From Pseudomonadota bacterium (GTDB taxonomy: Bacteria; Pseudomonadota; Gammaproteobacteria; Burkholderiales; Burkholderiaceae_B): a DNA stretch of 64,000 nt. Shown here in pieces: positions 26,332 through 35,176 of the stretch; the first letter of the stretch is position 1, and each line of letters starts with the position of its first letter. The notes beneath the pieces were generated by a model, which saw only the letters and a program-made list of their open reading frames with translations, had not been told where the DNA came from and did no database searches. The position numbers and the translations under genes are program-made. The stretch spans positions 1 through 64,000 of the forward strand of contig JAFACG010000019.1 of assembly GCA_023425645.1 (NCBI GenBank). Direction: 5' to 3'.

Positions 26332-27165
26332 GTGGAAAAACTCAAAGCATGGATGGTGGAGTTTCCCGCCGCCTGGGCCATTGCGCTGAATGTGGTGATC
26401 GCGCTGGCCATCCTGATCCTGGGCTGGTGGCTGTCTTCGGTGGCGGGGCGCGCCATCGAACGGCTGGCGCAGCGTTCGCCGCGCATCGATCCCACTATCG
26501 TTCCCATGAGCAAGAGCGTCACGGTGTGGACCATCCGCATTTTCGTGCTGATTGCCGTGCTGGCTCGTTTCGGGGTGCAGACGGCCAGCATCATCACCGT
26601 GCTGGGCGCCGCCGGCCTGGCGATCGGGCTGGCCTTGCAGAACACGCTGCAGAATATCGCCGCCGGCATCATGCTGCTGATGCTGCGTCCTTTGCGGGCG
26701 GGCGAATTCGTATCCGTGGTGGGCAAGGGCGACGGCACGGTGCAGGAAGTCGGCCTGTTCCTGACCCGCTTTGTGCAGGTGGACGGCATTCATTTTTCCC
26801 TGCCCAACAGCCTGATCTGGGGCAATCCCATCATCAATTACAGCCGCAACACCACCCGTCGTCTGGACATCGGCGTGGGCGTGCGCTATGGCGATGACCT
26901 GGACCGCGCCATCGAACTGCTCAAGCAACTGCTGGACGGCCACGAAAAAGTCCTGCAGGATCCGGCCCCGCAGGTCATGGCCATGGAGTACAAGGACAGC
27001 GTCATCACGGTGAACCTGCGCGCCTGGGCCAAGGCGGAGGATTTCTGGGACCTGCGTTTCGACTTGTACCGTCAGGCCGTGCAGGTGCTGAACCGGGCCG
27101 GCCTGCAGACTCCCATTCCGGTTCGAGAAATCCTGCAATCCTCGACCGCCGAAAAAGCGGCCTGA
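26332..27165 (+). CDS. mscS: Small-conductance mechanosensitive channel, MscS type
   Basis: 277 residues. Three N-terminal helices are followed by the pore-lining helix GAAGLAIGLALQNTLQNIAAGIMLL with the Gly/Ala packing pattern of TM3, and then the cytoplasmic beta and alpha/beta vestibule domains. It opens under membrane tension to release solutes during hypo-osmotic shock. The start is a GTG at 26332 with TAGGAG upstream; an ATG 25 codons earlier is in frame but its product is not channel-like. It ends at a strong terminator. Confidence 0.95.
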   Translation: MEKLKAWMVEFPAAWAIALNVVIALAILILGWWLSSVAGRAIERLAQRSPRIDPTIVPMSKSVTVWTIRIFVLIAVLARFGVQTASIITVLGAAGLAIGLALQNTLQNIAAGIMLLMLRPLRAGEFVSVVGKGDGTVQEVGLFLTRFVQVDGIHFSLPNSLIWGNPIINYSRNTTRRLDIGVGVRYGDDLDRAIELLKQLLDGHEKVLQDPAPQVMAMEYKDSVITVNLRAWAKAEDFWDLRFDLYRQAVQVLNRAGLQTPIPVREILQSSTAEKAA

Positions 27166-27186
27166 TATTGCCTTTTGCGGCTGTTG

Positions 27187-27213
27187 GCCCCGCCCGGGAG
27201 GGCGGGGCTTTTT
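27187..27213 (+). terminator. Intrinsic terminator after mscS
   Basis: A 9-bp stem GCCCCGCCC / GGGCGGGGC (27187-27195, 27200-27208) followed by TTTTT. Confidence 0.85.
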
Positions 27214-27232
27214 CATGCCCGGGCGCGCCGTC

Positions 27233-28003
27233 CTAGAACTTGCCCGCCACGGAGTCCAGCGCGTCGCGCAGCAGGCTGGCGATTTCCTTCTGGCGCGGCG
27301 CGGGCATGCGCTCGGTGATGGCGGTGACGCTCATGGCCAGGATGGGGCGGCCCTTGTGGTCGCACAAGGCTGCGCCCACGCCCAGGGCGCCGCGTACGGC
27401 GTAGTTGCCCACCACGGAGTAGCCGCGTATGCGGGTATTGGCCACCAACTGGCGCATTTCGCGCTGCGTCATGCCGCCGTACTGGTCGAGCTGGCCGGCA
27501 TTGCGCTCGATGATCTGGTCTATGGTGTCATCGCTGAGCTTGGCCAGGTAGGCCATGCCGCCCGAGCCCACGCCCAGGGGCTGGCGCTTGCCCACGTAGG
27601 TGGCCAGGATCTGCACCGGATAGGGGCCGATCTCGCGCCACAGGCTCACGGATTCGTCGCCGTCGCGCCCCACCAGGAAGACGGCGTCGCCGGTCAGCTG
27701 GGCAAGCTCCTGCATGATGGGCTGCATGATGGTCACGCGCGGGTCCAGGCCGAGCAGCCCATGATCCTGTCGCGTGGCGGTGTAGCGCCGGCTGTGGGGG
27801 CTGCTCTGGACCAGGTCATGGTCCATCAGCGCGGCCAGCAGGCGGTAGATGGTGGGGCGTTGCAGGCCGGTGGCGCGCGACAGGTCGGTCACGCTGAGTC
27901 CCTTGCCCTGGTGGTTCTGCAAGGTCTTGAGTACGAGCAGGCCGCGTTGCAGGGTGCGGGGTCCGGCCGAATCCTGCTGCTCGACGATTTCGGGTGTGTC
28001 CAT
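27233..28003 (-). CDS. IclR family transcriptional regulator
   Basis: 256 residues. The N-terminal winged helix-turn-helix (RTLQRGLLVLKTLQ...LSVTDLSRATGLQRPTIYRLLAAL, residues 16-60) is followed by the GAF-like effector domain with GSGGMAYLAKL and the C-terminal GVGAALCDHKGRPILAMSV. Its target is not evident, since neighbours on both sides are housekeeping genes. It is convergent with mscS. Confidence 0.92.
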   Translation of the reverse strand: MDTPEIVEQQDSAGPRTLQRGLLVLKTLQNHQGKGLSVTDLSRATGLQRPTIYRLLAALMDHDLVQSSPHSRRYTATRQDHGLLGLDPRVTIMQPIMQELAQLTGDAVFLVGRDGDESVSLWREIGPYPVQILATYVGKRQPLGVGSGGMAYLAKLSDDTIDQIIERNAGQLDQYGGMTQREMRQLVANTRIRGYSVVGNYAVRGALGVGAALCDHKGRPILAMSVTAITERMPAPRQKEIASLLRDALDSVAGKF

Positions 28004-28114
28004 GGATAGAAACGCGCTGTTGCTTACCGAAAAAATGGTTCAGGTAAGAATAAACGCGCTGGGCCCAGGTGTCCACCAGGCGGTCGCCCTCCGGGGCGGC
28101 GGCAGACCGCGTGC

Positions 28115-28963
28115 CTATTGCACCATTTTGTTCAGGCGCTCGGCGTCCAGCGGCTGCTGGCCGTTCTCCACGCGCTGGCCCAGTTCTTCCAGAGCTTGGC
28201 ACAGCTTGTGGATGCGGGCGTCCTGACGGGCGGTGTGATCGATCAACTCTTGCAGCACCTTGGCCACCGGGTCCTCGGCGGCGCGGCAAACGGCGTAGGC
28301 TTCAAAACCGGGCGCCTCGGGCGCATCGCGGTCCGGGCGGCCCTGGCGCAGCAGGTCCTGCAGGGGCGCCGCGTCCCAGCCGGGGCTCTGGCAAGGCGTT
28401 GCGGGGACGGCGGGAATCTGCGCCGCCGGCTCCTGCGGACCGGACTCTTCCTTGACGATGAGCCGGGCCGGGTTGCCCACGACCGTGGCGCCGGCCGGCA
28501 CGGGCTTGACCACCACGGCATTGGAGCCGATGCGCGCCCCGGCCCCCACGGTGAAGCCGCCCAGGACCTGGGCGCCTGCGCCCACCACCACGCCGTTTTC
28601 CAGGGTGGGGTGGCGTTTTTCGCCCTTGTACAGCCGCGTCCCGCCCAGGGTGACGCCCTGGTAGATGGTGCAGTCGTCGCCGATCTCGGCGGTTTCGCCC
28701 ACCACCACGCCAAAGCCGTGGTCGATGAAGACGCGCCGGCCGATGCGCGCTCCGGGATGGATTTCGATGCCTGTCAGCATGCGGGCCAGGTGCGAGCAGA
28801 AGCGCGCCAGCCAGAACCAGTTCCTGTTCCATAGACGATGGGACAGGCGATGGATCAGGATGGCGTGCAGGCCGGGGTAGCAGGTCAGCACTTCCAGGGA
28901 GCTGCGGGCGGCCGGATCGCGCTGCAGGATGCAGGCTATGTCTTCGCGTAACTGTTTGAGCAT
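28115..28963 (-). CDS. cysE: Serine O-acetyltransferase
   Basis: 282 residues. The N-terminal helical part ([26 protein letters not shown]) leads into a left-handed beta-helix of hexapeptide repeats with [32 protein letters not shown], where the His and Asp are catalytic. It makes O-acetylserine for cysteine synthesis. The last ~100 residues, rich in Pro/Ala/Gln and ending in a predicted coiled helix, extend beyond short CysE proteins. It starts 6 nt after trmJ ends, so the two form an operon. Confidence 0.95.
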   Translation of the reverse strand: MLKQLREDIACILQRDPAARSSLEVLTCYPGLHAILIHRLSHRLWNRNWFWLARFCSHLARMLTGIEIHPGARIGRRVFIDHGFGVVVGETAEIGDDCTIYQGVTLGGTRLYKGEKRHPTLENGVVVGAGAQVLGGFTVGAGARIGSNAVVVKPVPAGATVVGNPARLIVKEESGPQEPAAQIPAVPATPCQSPGWDAAPLQDLLRQGRPDRDAPEAPGFEAYAVCRAAEDPVAKVLQELIDHTARQDARIHKLCQALEELGQRVENGQQPLDAERLNKMVQ

Positions 28964-28969
28964 ATAAGC

Positions 28970-29818
28970 TTATTTTGGCACGCTTTGCCCGTCGTCGGGA
29001 GAGGGCTGCCCAGGCACGGGGAAGCCCGCCGCGCGGGCGGTCTTGATCATGGCCGTGCACAGTCCGCGCAGCATGTCCACCTCGTCCACCGTCAACTGAT
29101 TGCGCGCGAACAGATGGCGCATGCGCGGCACCAGTTTCTTGGGATGACGCGGATCCAGGAACTTGACGCTTTCAATGGCCTGCTCCCAGTGCGCCATCAG
29201 GGCCTGCACCTTGTCCTGCGTGGCCAGCTCCTTGCCCGGGTCGGCCTTGCCCTCGGTATGCGGGATCAGGTCGGCGCCTTGCGCGGCGATCAGCGCGTAG
29301 CGCAGCTCCCAGGCTGCCAGTTGCAGGGCCTGGGCCACGTTCAGCGAGCTGTATTCGGGGTTGGCCGGGATGTGGCAGACGTACTGGCACTGGGCGATGT
29401 GTTCGTTGGCCAGTCCCACGCGCTCGGTGCCCAGCACGATGGCCACGGCGCCCGAGTGGCTGCGCAGGTGGTCGCGGCTCAGTTCGGCGGTCCGACGGAT
29501 GTCCGCCGGCGGCGGGCCCAGGTAGCGCGGCCGGGCGGTCAGGGCGAATGCCAGGGTGACCGGCTCCAGGGCCTGGGCAAGGGTGGGGACGATGAGGGCC
29601 GAGGCCAGCACGTCGGTGGCGCCGCTGGCCAGCGAAATGGCCTGGGGATCCTGCAGCACGCCGGGGTCTTGCGGATCGACCAGGCACAGGTCGCCGAAGC
29701 CCATGGTTTTGATCGCGCGTGCGGCCGCGCCCACGTTTCCAGGATGGCTGGGTTGCACCATAATGAAGCGAACCCGGTCAAAATTATCGTTAAATGCCGA
29801 TGCTTGCGTCTGAGTCAT
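28970..29818 (-). CDS. trmJ: tRNA (cytidine/uridine-2'-O-)-methyltransferase TrmJ
   Basis: 282 residues of the SPOUT/TrmH superfamily. Visible motifs are FIMVQPSHPGNVGAAARAIKTMGF at the N-terminus, VAIVLGTERVGLANEHI near residue 125 and the knot-forming IPANPEYSSLNVAQALQ near residue 153. It methylates ribose at position 32 of tRNAs. The gene is divergent from suhB and co-directional with cysE, an arrangement common in beta- and gammaproteobacteria. Confidence 0.95.
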   Translation of the reverse strand: MTQTQASAFNDNFDRVRFIMVQPSHPGNVGAAARAIKTMGFGDLCLVDPQDPGVLQDPQAISLASGATDVLASALIVPTLAQALEPVTLAFALTARPRYLGPPPADIRRTAELSRDHLRSHSGAVAIVLGTERVGLANEHIAQCQYVCHIPANPEYSSLNVAQALQLAAWELRYALIAAQGADLIPHTEGKADPGKELATQDKVQALMAHWEQAIESVKFLDPRHPKKLVPRMRHLFARNQLTVDEVDMLRGLCTAMIKTARAAGFPVPGQPSPDDGQSVPK

Positions 29819-29926
29819 TTAAAATAGCTGGTTTGAAGCAACGCTTCCTGTGTCTGCCAAAGCGGTCTCGTCCTGCGTCAGGGCGAACGAGGCAGGCTCA
29901 ATCATTGTTAAAAATACGGAATTTCC

Positions 29927-30718
29927 ATGCACCCGATGCTCAATACCGCCATCAAGGCGGCTCGCCGTGCCGGCACCATTATCAATCGCGCCAGTCTTGA
30001 CCTGGAACACCTGTCGATTGCGCGTAAAGGCCCCAAGGATTATGTCACGGAAGTGGATCGCGCTGCAGAGGAAGCCATCATCGAAGTCCTGAGCGAAGCC
30101 TACCCGGACCACGGCTTCATCGGCGAGGAATCGGGCGTGCGCCCGCCCCTGGAGCCGCGCGGCGATGGCGAACCCGAATACCAATGGGTCATCGATCCGC
30201 TGGACGGCACCACCAATTTCATCCACGGCTTCCCGGCCTATGCGATCTCCATCGCGCTGCTGCATCGGGGCCAGACCGTCCACGCGGTCATTTTCGACAC
30301 CAACCGCAACGAGATCTTCTCGGCCAGCCGGGGCGGCGGCGCCTTCCTGAATGACCGCCGCGTGCGGGTGTCGGGCCTGACCCGCTACCACGATGCGCTG
30401 ATCGGCGCGCACGTGCCCGATTCGGGCGCCGGCGTGAAGAGCACGTCGCCCTTCGCCGACATGCTGGGCGAATGCGCCGCCGTGCGTCGCGTGGGCGCAA
30501 CGGTGCTGGACCTGGCCTACGTGGCCTGCGGCCGTCTGGACGGCTTCTGCGCCGTCAACCTCAAGCCCTGGGACCTGGCGGCCGGTTCGCTGCTGGTGAC
30601 CGAGGCGGGCGGCCTGGTCGCCGACTTCGACGGCGAGCAGACCTGGAAGGAAACCGGCAATGTGCTGGCGGCCACCCCGAAGATCTTCACCCAGATGCTG
30701 GCGCACATGCAGGACTAG
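29927..30718 (+). CDS. suhB: Inositol monophosphatase family protein SuhB
   Basis: 263 residues. Metal-binding motifs are GEESG near residue 65, WVIDPLDGTTNFIHG near residue 87 and WDLAAGSLLVTEAGG near residue 212. The enzyme dephosphorylates inositol phosphates; in E. coli SuhB also joins the rRNA antitermination complex. An alternative start is the Met three codons later. A strong terminator follows. Confidence 0.96.
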   Translation: MHPMLNTAIKAARRAGTIINRASLDLEHLSIARKGPKDYVTEVDRAAEEAIIEVLSEAYPDHGFIGEESGVRPPLEPRGDGEPEYQWVIDPLDGTTNFIHGFPAYAISIALLHRGQTVHAVIFDTNRNEIFSASRGGGAFLNDRRVRVSGLTRYHDALIGAHVPDSGAGVKSTSPFADMLGECAAVRRVGATVLDLAYVACGRLDGFCAVNLKPWDLAAGSLLVTEAGGLVADFDGEQTWKETGNVLAATPKIFTQMLAHMQD

Positions 30719-30732
30719 AATCCAGTACGCAT

Positions 30733-30757
30733 ACCCCGGCCCGCCGGGGTGTTTTTT
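30733..30757 (+). terminator. Intrinsic terminator after suhB
   Basis: Stem ACCCCGGC / GCCGGGGT (30733-30740, 30743-30750) followed by GTTTTTT. Its T tract merges into the repeat element at 30752. Confidence 0.8.
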
Positions 30758-30839
30758 GCCATCGGTCCGCCCAGGACAGAAAGCGCCCCTTCCCGGGGCC
30801 GCAAGCGGGCTATGGCTTGTGCAGCGCGGGGCATTTTTT
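30752..30839 (+). repeat. Intergenic repeat element, copy C
   Basis: Shares with the copies at about 41.7-41.9 kb and 48.8 kb the order TTTTTTGCC ... CAGGA/CAAGGCA-A tract ... GCCCC block ... GCAGCGxGGGGxATTTTT. It is the most diverged of the three copies. Confidence 0.45.
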
Positions 30840-30861
30840 ATGAAGGCGACAAGGAGCTGAC

Positions 30862-32445
30862 ATGGAATGGTTGATGGACCCGACGGCCTGGGTAGGGCTG
30901 TTGACGCTGGTGGTCCTGGAAATCGTCCTGGGCATAGACAATCTGGTATTTATCGCCATCCTGGTGGACAAGCTGCCGCCGGAACTGCGCGACCGCGCGC
31001 GCATCGTGGGGCTGTCGCTGGCGCTGATCATGCGCCTGGCCTTGCTCACCCTCATGTCGCATCTGGTGCAGCTGACCGATCCTCTGATATCCCTGGGCGA
31101 GCTGGACTTCTCCGGGCGGGACCTGATCCTGATCGTGGGCGGTTTCTTCCTGCTGTTCAAAGGCACGCTGGAGCTGCACGAGCGCATCGACAACCGCGGC
31201 GCGCACGCCTCGGGGTCGCGCATGTACGCCAGCTTCTGGGTCATCGTGGCCCAGATCGTGGTGCTGGATGCGGTGTTCTCCATCGATGCGGTCATCACCG
31301 CCGTGGGCATGGTCGAACACCTGCCCATCATGATGGCGGCGGTGGTCATCGCCATCGGCATCATGCTGGTGGCCTCCAAGCCTCTGACCGTCTTCATCAA
31401 CAGCCGGCCCTCGGTGGTCATCCTGTGCCTGGGCTTTCTGCTGATGATCGGTTTCTCGCTGCTGGTCGAAGGCTTCGGCGTGCATGTGCCCAAGGGCTAT
31501 CTGTACGCCGCCATTTCCTTCTCCATCCTGATCGAGGTGTTCAACCAGCTGGCGCGCCGCAAGATGCGGCTGGCCGAAGCCCGTCGTCCCATGCGCGAGC
31601 GCACGGCCGAGGCGGTGCTGCGCATGCTGGGCAAACGGCCGGTGTCCGAACTGGTCGCGGCCGGCCCGGACCAGCCCGCCAGTGGTGCGCAGCTGGTGTT
31701 CGGCGACGAGGAGCGCAACATGGTCAGCGGCGTGCTGACGCTGTCCGAGCGCAATGTGCAGTCGGTCATGACGCCGCGCAATGACATTACCTGGATCAAT
31801 CTGCAGGACGATCCCGAGCTCCTGCGCGAGAAGATCACCCAGGAAGCGCACAGCATGCTGCCAGTCTGCCGCGGCTCGCTCGATGACGTGGTCGGCATAG
31901 GGCGTTCCAAGGAAATGCTGGCCGATCTGCTGGTTCATGGCCATATCCGCGTGGACCAGCTGCGGCAGCCCATCTTCGTGTACGAATCCATCGGCATCCT
32001 GCAGTTGATGGAGACGATCAAGCAGACCCGCGGCCAGCTCGTGCTGGTGACGGACGAGTTCGGCGCGATCGAAGGCCTGGTCACGCCGCTGGACATCTTC
32101 GAGGCCATCGCCGGAGACTTCCCCGACGAAGACGAATCCCCGGATATCGTCGAGGAATCCCCGGATCACTGGCTGCTGGACGGCTCCACCGACCTGCATC
32201 ATCTCGAGCAGCTTCTGGGCGTGGAGGGCCTGGTGGACGAGGACGAGGAGTACTCCACCCTGGCCGGTTATCTGCTGGAGCGCTTCGGCCACCTTCCCGA
32301 GGCGGGCGACAGCTGCGAGCTCGTGCAGGGCGGCATGCTGTACCGCTTCACCGTGGACCAGCTCGAAGGCCGTCGTATCGCTTCTGTTCGCCTGGAACGT
32401 CAGTCGGCCGATCCCGACATGATCGCCGACGAGTCCACTGTTTAA
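30862..32445 (+). CDS. TerC family membrane protein with CBS and CorC/HlyC domains (YegH/YoaE-like)
   Basis: 527 residues. Residues 1-235 are a seven-helix TerC-type region with the metal-site-like [12 protein letters not shown] and [12 protein letters not shown] segments. Then come a CBS pair (about residues 285-430; [13 protein letters not shown] and [21 protein letters not shown]) and a C-terminal transporter-associated domain. The combination is common in proteobacteria and is thought to serve metal or membrane homeostasis. AAGGAG precedes the ATG. The uppP gene follows after 40 nt. Confidence 0.9.
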   Translation: MEWLMDPTAWVGLLTLVVLEIVLGIDNLVFIAILVDKLPPELRDRARIVGLSLALIMRLALLTLMSHLVQLTDPLISLGELDFSGRDLILIVGGFFLLFKGTLELHERIDNRGAHASGSRMYASFWVIVAQIVVLDAVFSIDAVITAVGMVEHLPIMMAAVVIAIGIMLVASKPLTVFINSRPSVVILCLGFLLMIGFSLLVEGFGVHVPKGYLYAAISFSILIEVFNQLARRKMRLAEARRPMRERTAEAVLRMLGKRPVSELVAAGPDQPASGAQLVFGDEERNMVSGVLTLSERNVQSVMTPRNDITWINLQDDPELLREKITQEAHSMLPVCRGSLDDVVGIGRSKEMLADLLVHGHIRVDQLRQPIFVYESIGILQLMETIKQTRGQLVLVTDEFGAIEGLVTPLDIFEAIAGDFPDEDESPDIVEESPDHWLLDGSTDLHHLEQLLGVEGLVDEDEEYSTLAGYLLERFGHLPEAGDSCELVQGGMLYRFTVDQLEGRRIASVRLERQSADPDMIADESTV

Positions 32446-32450
32446 GTTTT

Positions 32451-32480
32451 TTCACTTCACTTCACTTCACTTCACTTCAC
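32451..32480 (+). repeat. (TTCAC)6 microsatellite in the uppP leader
   Basis: Six perfect tandem copies of TTCAC fill 32451-32480, between the upstream gene's stop and the uppP ATG at 32486. They occupy the place where the ribosome-binding site should be, and no Shine-Dalgarno motif is visible. Copy-number changes would move flanking sequence relative to the start. Confidence 0.9.
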
Positions 32481-32485
32481 GAAAC

Positions 32486-33349
32486 ATGACGGAAAACACT
32501 CTGTATCTGCTGAAGGCCCTGCTGCTGGGCATCATTGAAGGTTTCACGGAGTTCATCCCGGTTTCCAGCACGGCGCACTTGCTGATCCTGGGAAGCTGGA
32601 TCGACTTTTCCTCCGGAGACGACAAGGTTTTTGAAGTGGTCATCCAGTTCGGCTCCATTCTGGCCGTGATCTGGATTTTCAGGGCCCGCCTCATCCAGTT
32701 GATCGGCGGCACCTTGCGCGGCGAGCGCAAGGAGGTGATGTTCACCCGCAATCTCCTGATCGCCTTCCTGCCCGCGGCCGTGATCGGCGCCTTGACCATC
32801 AAGTACGTCAAGGCTCTGTTCCACCATCCCATCGTGTTCGTCTTCACCCTGGTGCTGGGGGGGCTGCTCATGCTGTGGGTGGAGCGCAAGCCCGAGTACG
32901 CCAAGAATGCTCCTGCGCTTGCCGAAGGGGAGACGGCCACCTCGCAGCGCGCCACGGCTTTCGCCCTGGAGGAGATCACCTGGAAGCAGGCGCTGGTGGT
33001 CGGGTTCGCCCAATGCGTGGCCATGGTTCCCGGCACGTCCCGTTCGGGAGCGACGATCATCGGCGGCATGCTGGCCGGCATCCAGCGCAAGACCGCCACG
33101 GAGTTTTCTTTCTTCCTGGCCATGCCTACGATGCTGGCGGCTACTGTCTACGATCTTTATCGCAATGGCGCGGCCTTGAGCGCCGACCAGACCTCGGCCA
33201 TTGTGGTGGGGTTCGTGGCGGCGTTCATCAGCGCCCTGGTTCTGGTCAAGGCCGTGCTGCGTTTCGTGTCCAGCCGCACTTACCGGCCTTTTGCCTGGTA
33301 TCGGATCGCCCTGGGCCTGGTGGTCCTGGTCTGGTTGATGGCGCGATAA
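32486..33349 (+). CDS. uppP: Undecaprenyl-diphosphatase UppP (BacA)
   Basis: 287 residues, eight-helix integral membrane phosphatase. The two signature motifs are GIIEGFTEFIPVSSTAHLLI (residues 13-32) and VPGTSRSGATIIGGM (near residue 180). It recycles undecaprenyl pyrophosphate to the carrier lipid for peptidoglycan and O-antigen synthesis and confers bacitracin tolerance. The leader is unusual because a pentanucleotide repeat replaces a recognisable ribosome-binding site. Confidence 0.96.
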   Translation: MTENTLYLLKALLLGIIEGFTEFIPVSSTAHLLILGSWIDFSSGDDKVFEVVIQFGSILAVIWIFRARLIQLIGGTLRGERKEVMFTRNLLIAFLPAAVIGALTIKYVKALFHHPIVFVFTLVLGGLLMLWVERKPEYAKNAPALAEGETATSQRATAFALEEITWKQALVVGFAQCVAMVPGTSRSGATIIGGMLAGIQRKTATEFSFFLAMPTMLAATVYDLYRNGAALSADQTSAIVVGFVAAFISALVLVKAVLRFVSSRTYRPFAWYRIALGLVVLVWLMAR

Positions 33350-33368
33350 GAACGCAGCGCCGTCAGAC

Positions 33369-33402
33369 TTCCCCATCCTGGCTGCGGATGGGGAATTTTT
33401 TT
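33369..33402 (+). terminator. Intrinsic terminator after uppP
   Basis: A 10-bp stem TTCCCCATCC / GGATGGGGAA (33369-33378, 33386-33395) followed by seven T. Confidence 0.9.
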
Positions 33403-33407
33403 ACCTG

Positions 33408-33431
33408 AAAAGATAACTCAAATTATCTTTT
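33408..33431. promoter_or_regulatory. HipB-type operator 1
   Basis: Perfect inverted repeat AAAAGATAA / TTATCTTTT with a 6-base spacer, in the AT-rich region before the HipB-like gene. The GATAA half-site recurs at 33442, 33482 and 33511. Confidence 0.6.
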
Positions 33432-33481
33432 TAGTCATTTTGATAACGATAATAATCTTTTTGACATCGACTAAGCGTTTT

Positions 33482-33497
33482 GATAACTTAAGTTATC
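33482..33497. promoter_or_regulatory. HipB-type operator 2
   Basis: Perfect 16-bp palindrome GATAACTTAAGTTATC, 25 bp upstream of the antitoxin ATG. Together with operator 1 and the intervening GATAA half-sites it suggests cooperative autorepression, as in E. coli hipBA. Confidence 0.6.
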
Positions 33498-33521
33498 TAT
33501 TTGGCTAAAAAGATAATCAAA

Positions 33522-33824
33522 ATGAGCGTAATTCAGGATTTGATACGCCTGCGCAAGGCGCACGGGCTGACCCAGGCTGAACTGGCGCGGCTGGCGGGCC
33601 TGTCTCGCATGACTGTCAGCAAGATAGAGCGCGGCCAAGTGGATCCGCAGTTGTCCACGCTGCAGGAACTGGCCCGCGTGCTGGGGGCGCAGTATCTGGT
33701 CGTGCCGACCGGACTGCGCAAGGAACTGGAGGCGTTTCTGGCATCGGGAGGCCGCTACCTGGGGCAGGATGCGGGCGCCGCGGCGCCCTTGTCGCTGGCG
33801 GACAGCCTGCGGGAAAGGTCATGA
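33522..33824 (+). CDS. HipB-like antitoxin, Xre-family DNA-binding protein
   Basis: 100 residues. The helix-turn-helix LRKAHGLTQAELARLAGLSRMTVSKIERGQVDPQLSTLQELARVL spans residues 10-55, followed by a short tail. The ATG at 33522 (MSVIQDL) is preferred over a TTG 7 codons upstream, although no strong ribosome-binding site is visible. It ends in a 4-nt overlap with the HipA-like kinase gene. It would bind the GATAA palindromes upstream and neutralise the kinase. Confidence 0.88.
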   Translation: MSVIQDLIRLRKAHGLTQAELARLAGLSRMTVSKIERGQVDPQLSTLQELARVLGAQYLVVPTGLRKELEAFLASGGRYLGQDAGAAAPLSLADSLRERS

Positions 33825-35119
33825 GCACGTCCATCAAATACCTGCGCATGTTCATGCACCTGCCGGACCGCAGCCGTCGCGCCATCGGCTATCTGTCACA
33901 GTACGGGGATATCCTGCGGGTATCCTTCGACGAGGACTACATTTCCGATCCATTGCGTCCGGTGTTGTCGCTGACTTATGTGGGCCAGGACGAGGCCGCG
34001 ACCCAGGCCATCCTGAGCGCGGCGCGCGATGCTCGACTGGTGCGCGCCGACGGGCGCTGGCCCAGCTATTTCGCCAATCTCCTCCCGGAAGGCCACAACC
34101 GCGAACGTCTTGCGCGCGAGCGCCATTGCGCGGCCGATGACGAGTTCGAGCTGCTTGCGGCGGCGGGCCACGACTTGATGGGCGCCCTGGAAGTGGAGCC
34201 GGTGCCCGCCCGAGAAGGCATACCGGATGCCGTGCGTCTGTGGCACACCGCCCTGGGGCTGGATGTGCTGGAGCCGGGCTTCGTGGAGGACCCGGTGGAG
34301 GACGCCGCCGCCTTGCCCGGCGTCGTCACCAAGTTCTCGGCGGTCTATGACGGACGGCGCTATGTGGTGCGCCGGCAGGGGCGGGCGGGATCCACCATCC
34401 TGAAGCTGCCCACGTCCCGGCATCCGGATCTGGTGGACAACGAGTATTCCGGCTATGTGCTGTGCCGGGCTCTGGGGCTGGAGTGCGCGCAGGCCGGCAT
34501 CATCACGCGGGCGCAGGCGGAGCTGCCCGAAGCCGTGCCTTTCGAGCGCATCCTGGCCGTGCCGCGTTTCGACCGGGGGCCGGACGGCCTGCGCGTGCAT
34601 ATGGAGGAGTTCGCGCAGGTGCTGGGTTTCTCGCCGCGCCACAAGTATGGCCGGGGCATGGGGGACTATGCGGACATGTTGCGCGTGATCGACGCCGTCT
34701 CCAGCCGCCGGGCGGCGGATCTGCGTGAATTCATCCTGCGCTTCGTGGCCTTCATCCTGCTGGGCAATACCGATGCCCACCTGAAGAACTGGGCGCTGGT
34801 CTATCCCGATGCGCGACATCCGCAGCTGGCTCCCTTGTACGATCCCGTCTGCGTGACGGCGTTCTTCGAGTCCGTGGGGGCGCAGGATTACGGCGTCAAC
34901 CGCCGCATAGACCGGGAACTGCGTGAATTCGGCTGGAATGATCTGGATGGCTTGATCCGCCAGGCGGGCCTGATGCGTGCTCCACATTACCTGCGCCTGG
35001 CTCGTGATCTGGTACGCCAGGCCCAGGCGCAATGGCCAGCCTTGCTGAAGGACGCGCCGCCCTCCATGCAGCGATCGGTCTCGGAACGCCTGCAGGGCGG
35101 GCTGGCGCTGACGCGCTAA
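33821..35119 (+). CDS. HipA-like serine/threonine kinase toxin
   Basis: 432 residues, matching full-length HipA. The N-terminal couple domain carries GRWPSYFANLLPEGHNRERLA. The nucleotide-binding segment ends in STILKLP (about residue 193), and the catalytic loop GNTDAHLKNWAL (about residue 313) is followed by LAPLYDPVCVT, where E. coli HipA has the metal-binding Asp of DxLS. E. coli HipA phosphorylates GltX and causes persistence; the target here is unknown. It overlaps the antitoxin gene by 4 nt and ends before a strong hairpin. Confidence 0.9.
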   Translation: MSTSIKYLRMFMHLPDRSRRAIGYLSQYGDILRVSFDEDYISDPLRPVLSLTYVGQDEAATQAILSAARDARLVRADGRWPSYFANLLPEGHNRERLARERHCAADDEFELLAAAGHDLMGALEVEPVPAREGIPDAVRLWHTALGLDVLEPGFVEDPVEDAAALPGVVTKFSAVYDGRRYVVRRQGRAGSTILKLPTSRHPDLVDNEYSGYVLCRALGLECAQAGIITRAQAELPEAVPFERILAVPRFDRGPDGLRVHMEEFAQVLGFSPRHKYGRGMGDYADMLRVIDAVSSRRAADLREFILRFVAFILLGNTDAHLKNWALVYPDARHPQLAPLYDPVCVTAFFESVGAQDYGVNRRIDRELREFGWNDLDGLIRQAGLMRAPHYLRLARDLVRQAQAQWPALLKDAPPSMQRSVSERLQGGLALTR

Positions 35120-35126
35120 GAGGCCG

Positions 35127-35171
35127 CTCACGATCTTTGCAAGTCGGCGGGCGTCCTGCAAAGATCGTGAG
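35127..35171. terminator. Long perfect hairpin between convergent hipA-like and lpxH genes
   Basis: CTCACGATCTTTGCA (35127-35141) and its exact complement (35157-35171) form a 15-bp stem with a 15-nt loop; GCC/GGC extends it. There is no T run, so it may be a bidirectional terminator or mRNA-stabilising structure rather than a classic terminator. Confidence 0.5.
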
Positions 35172-35176
35172 AGGCT

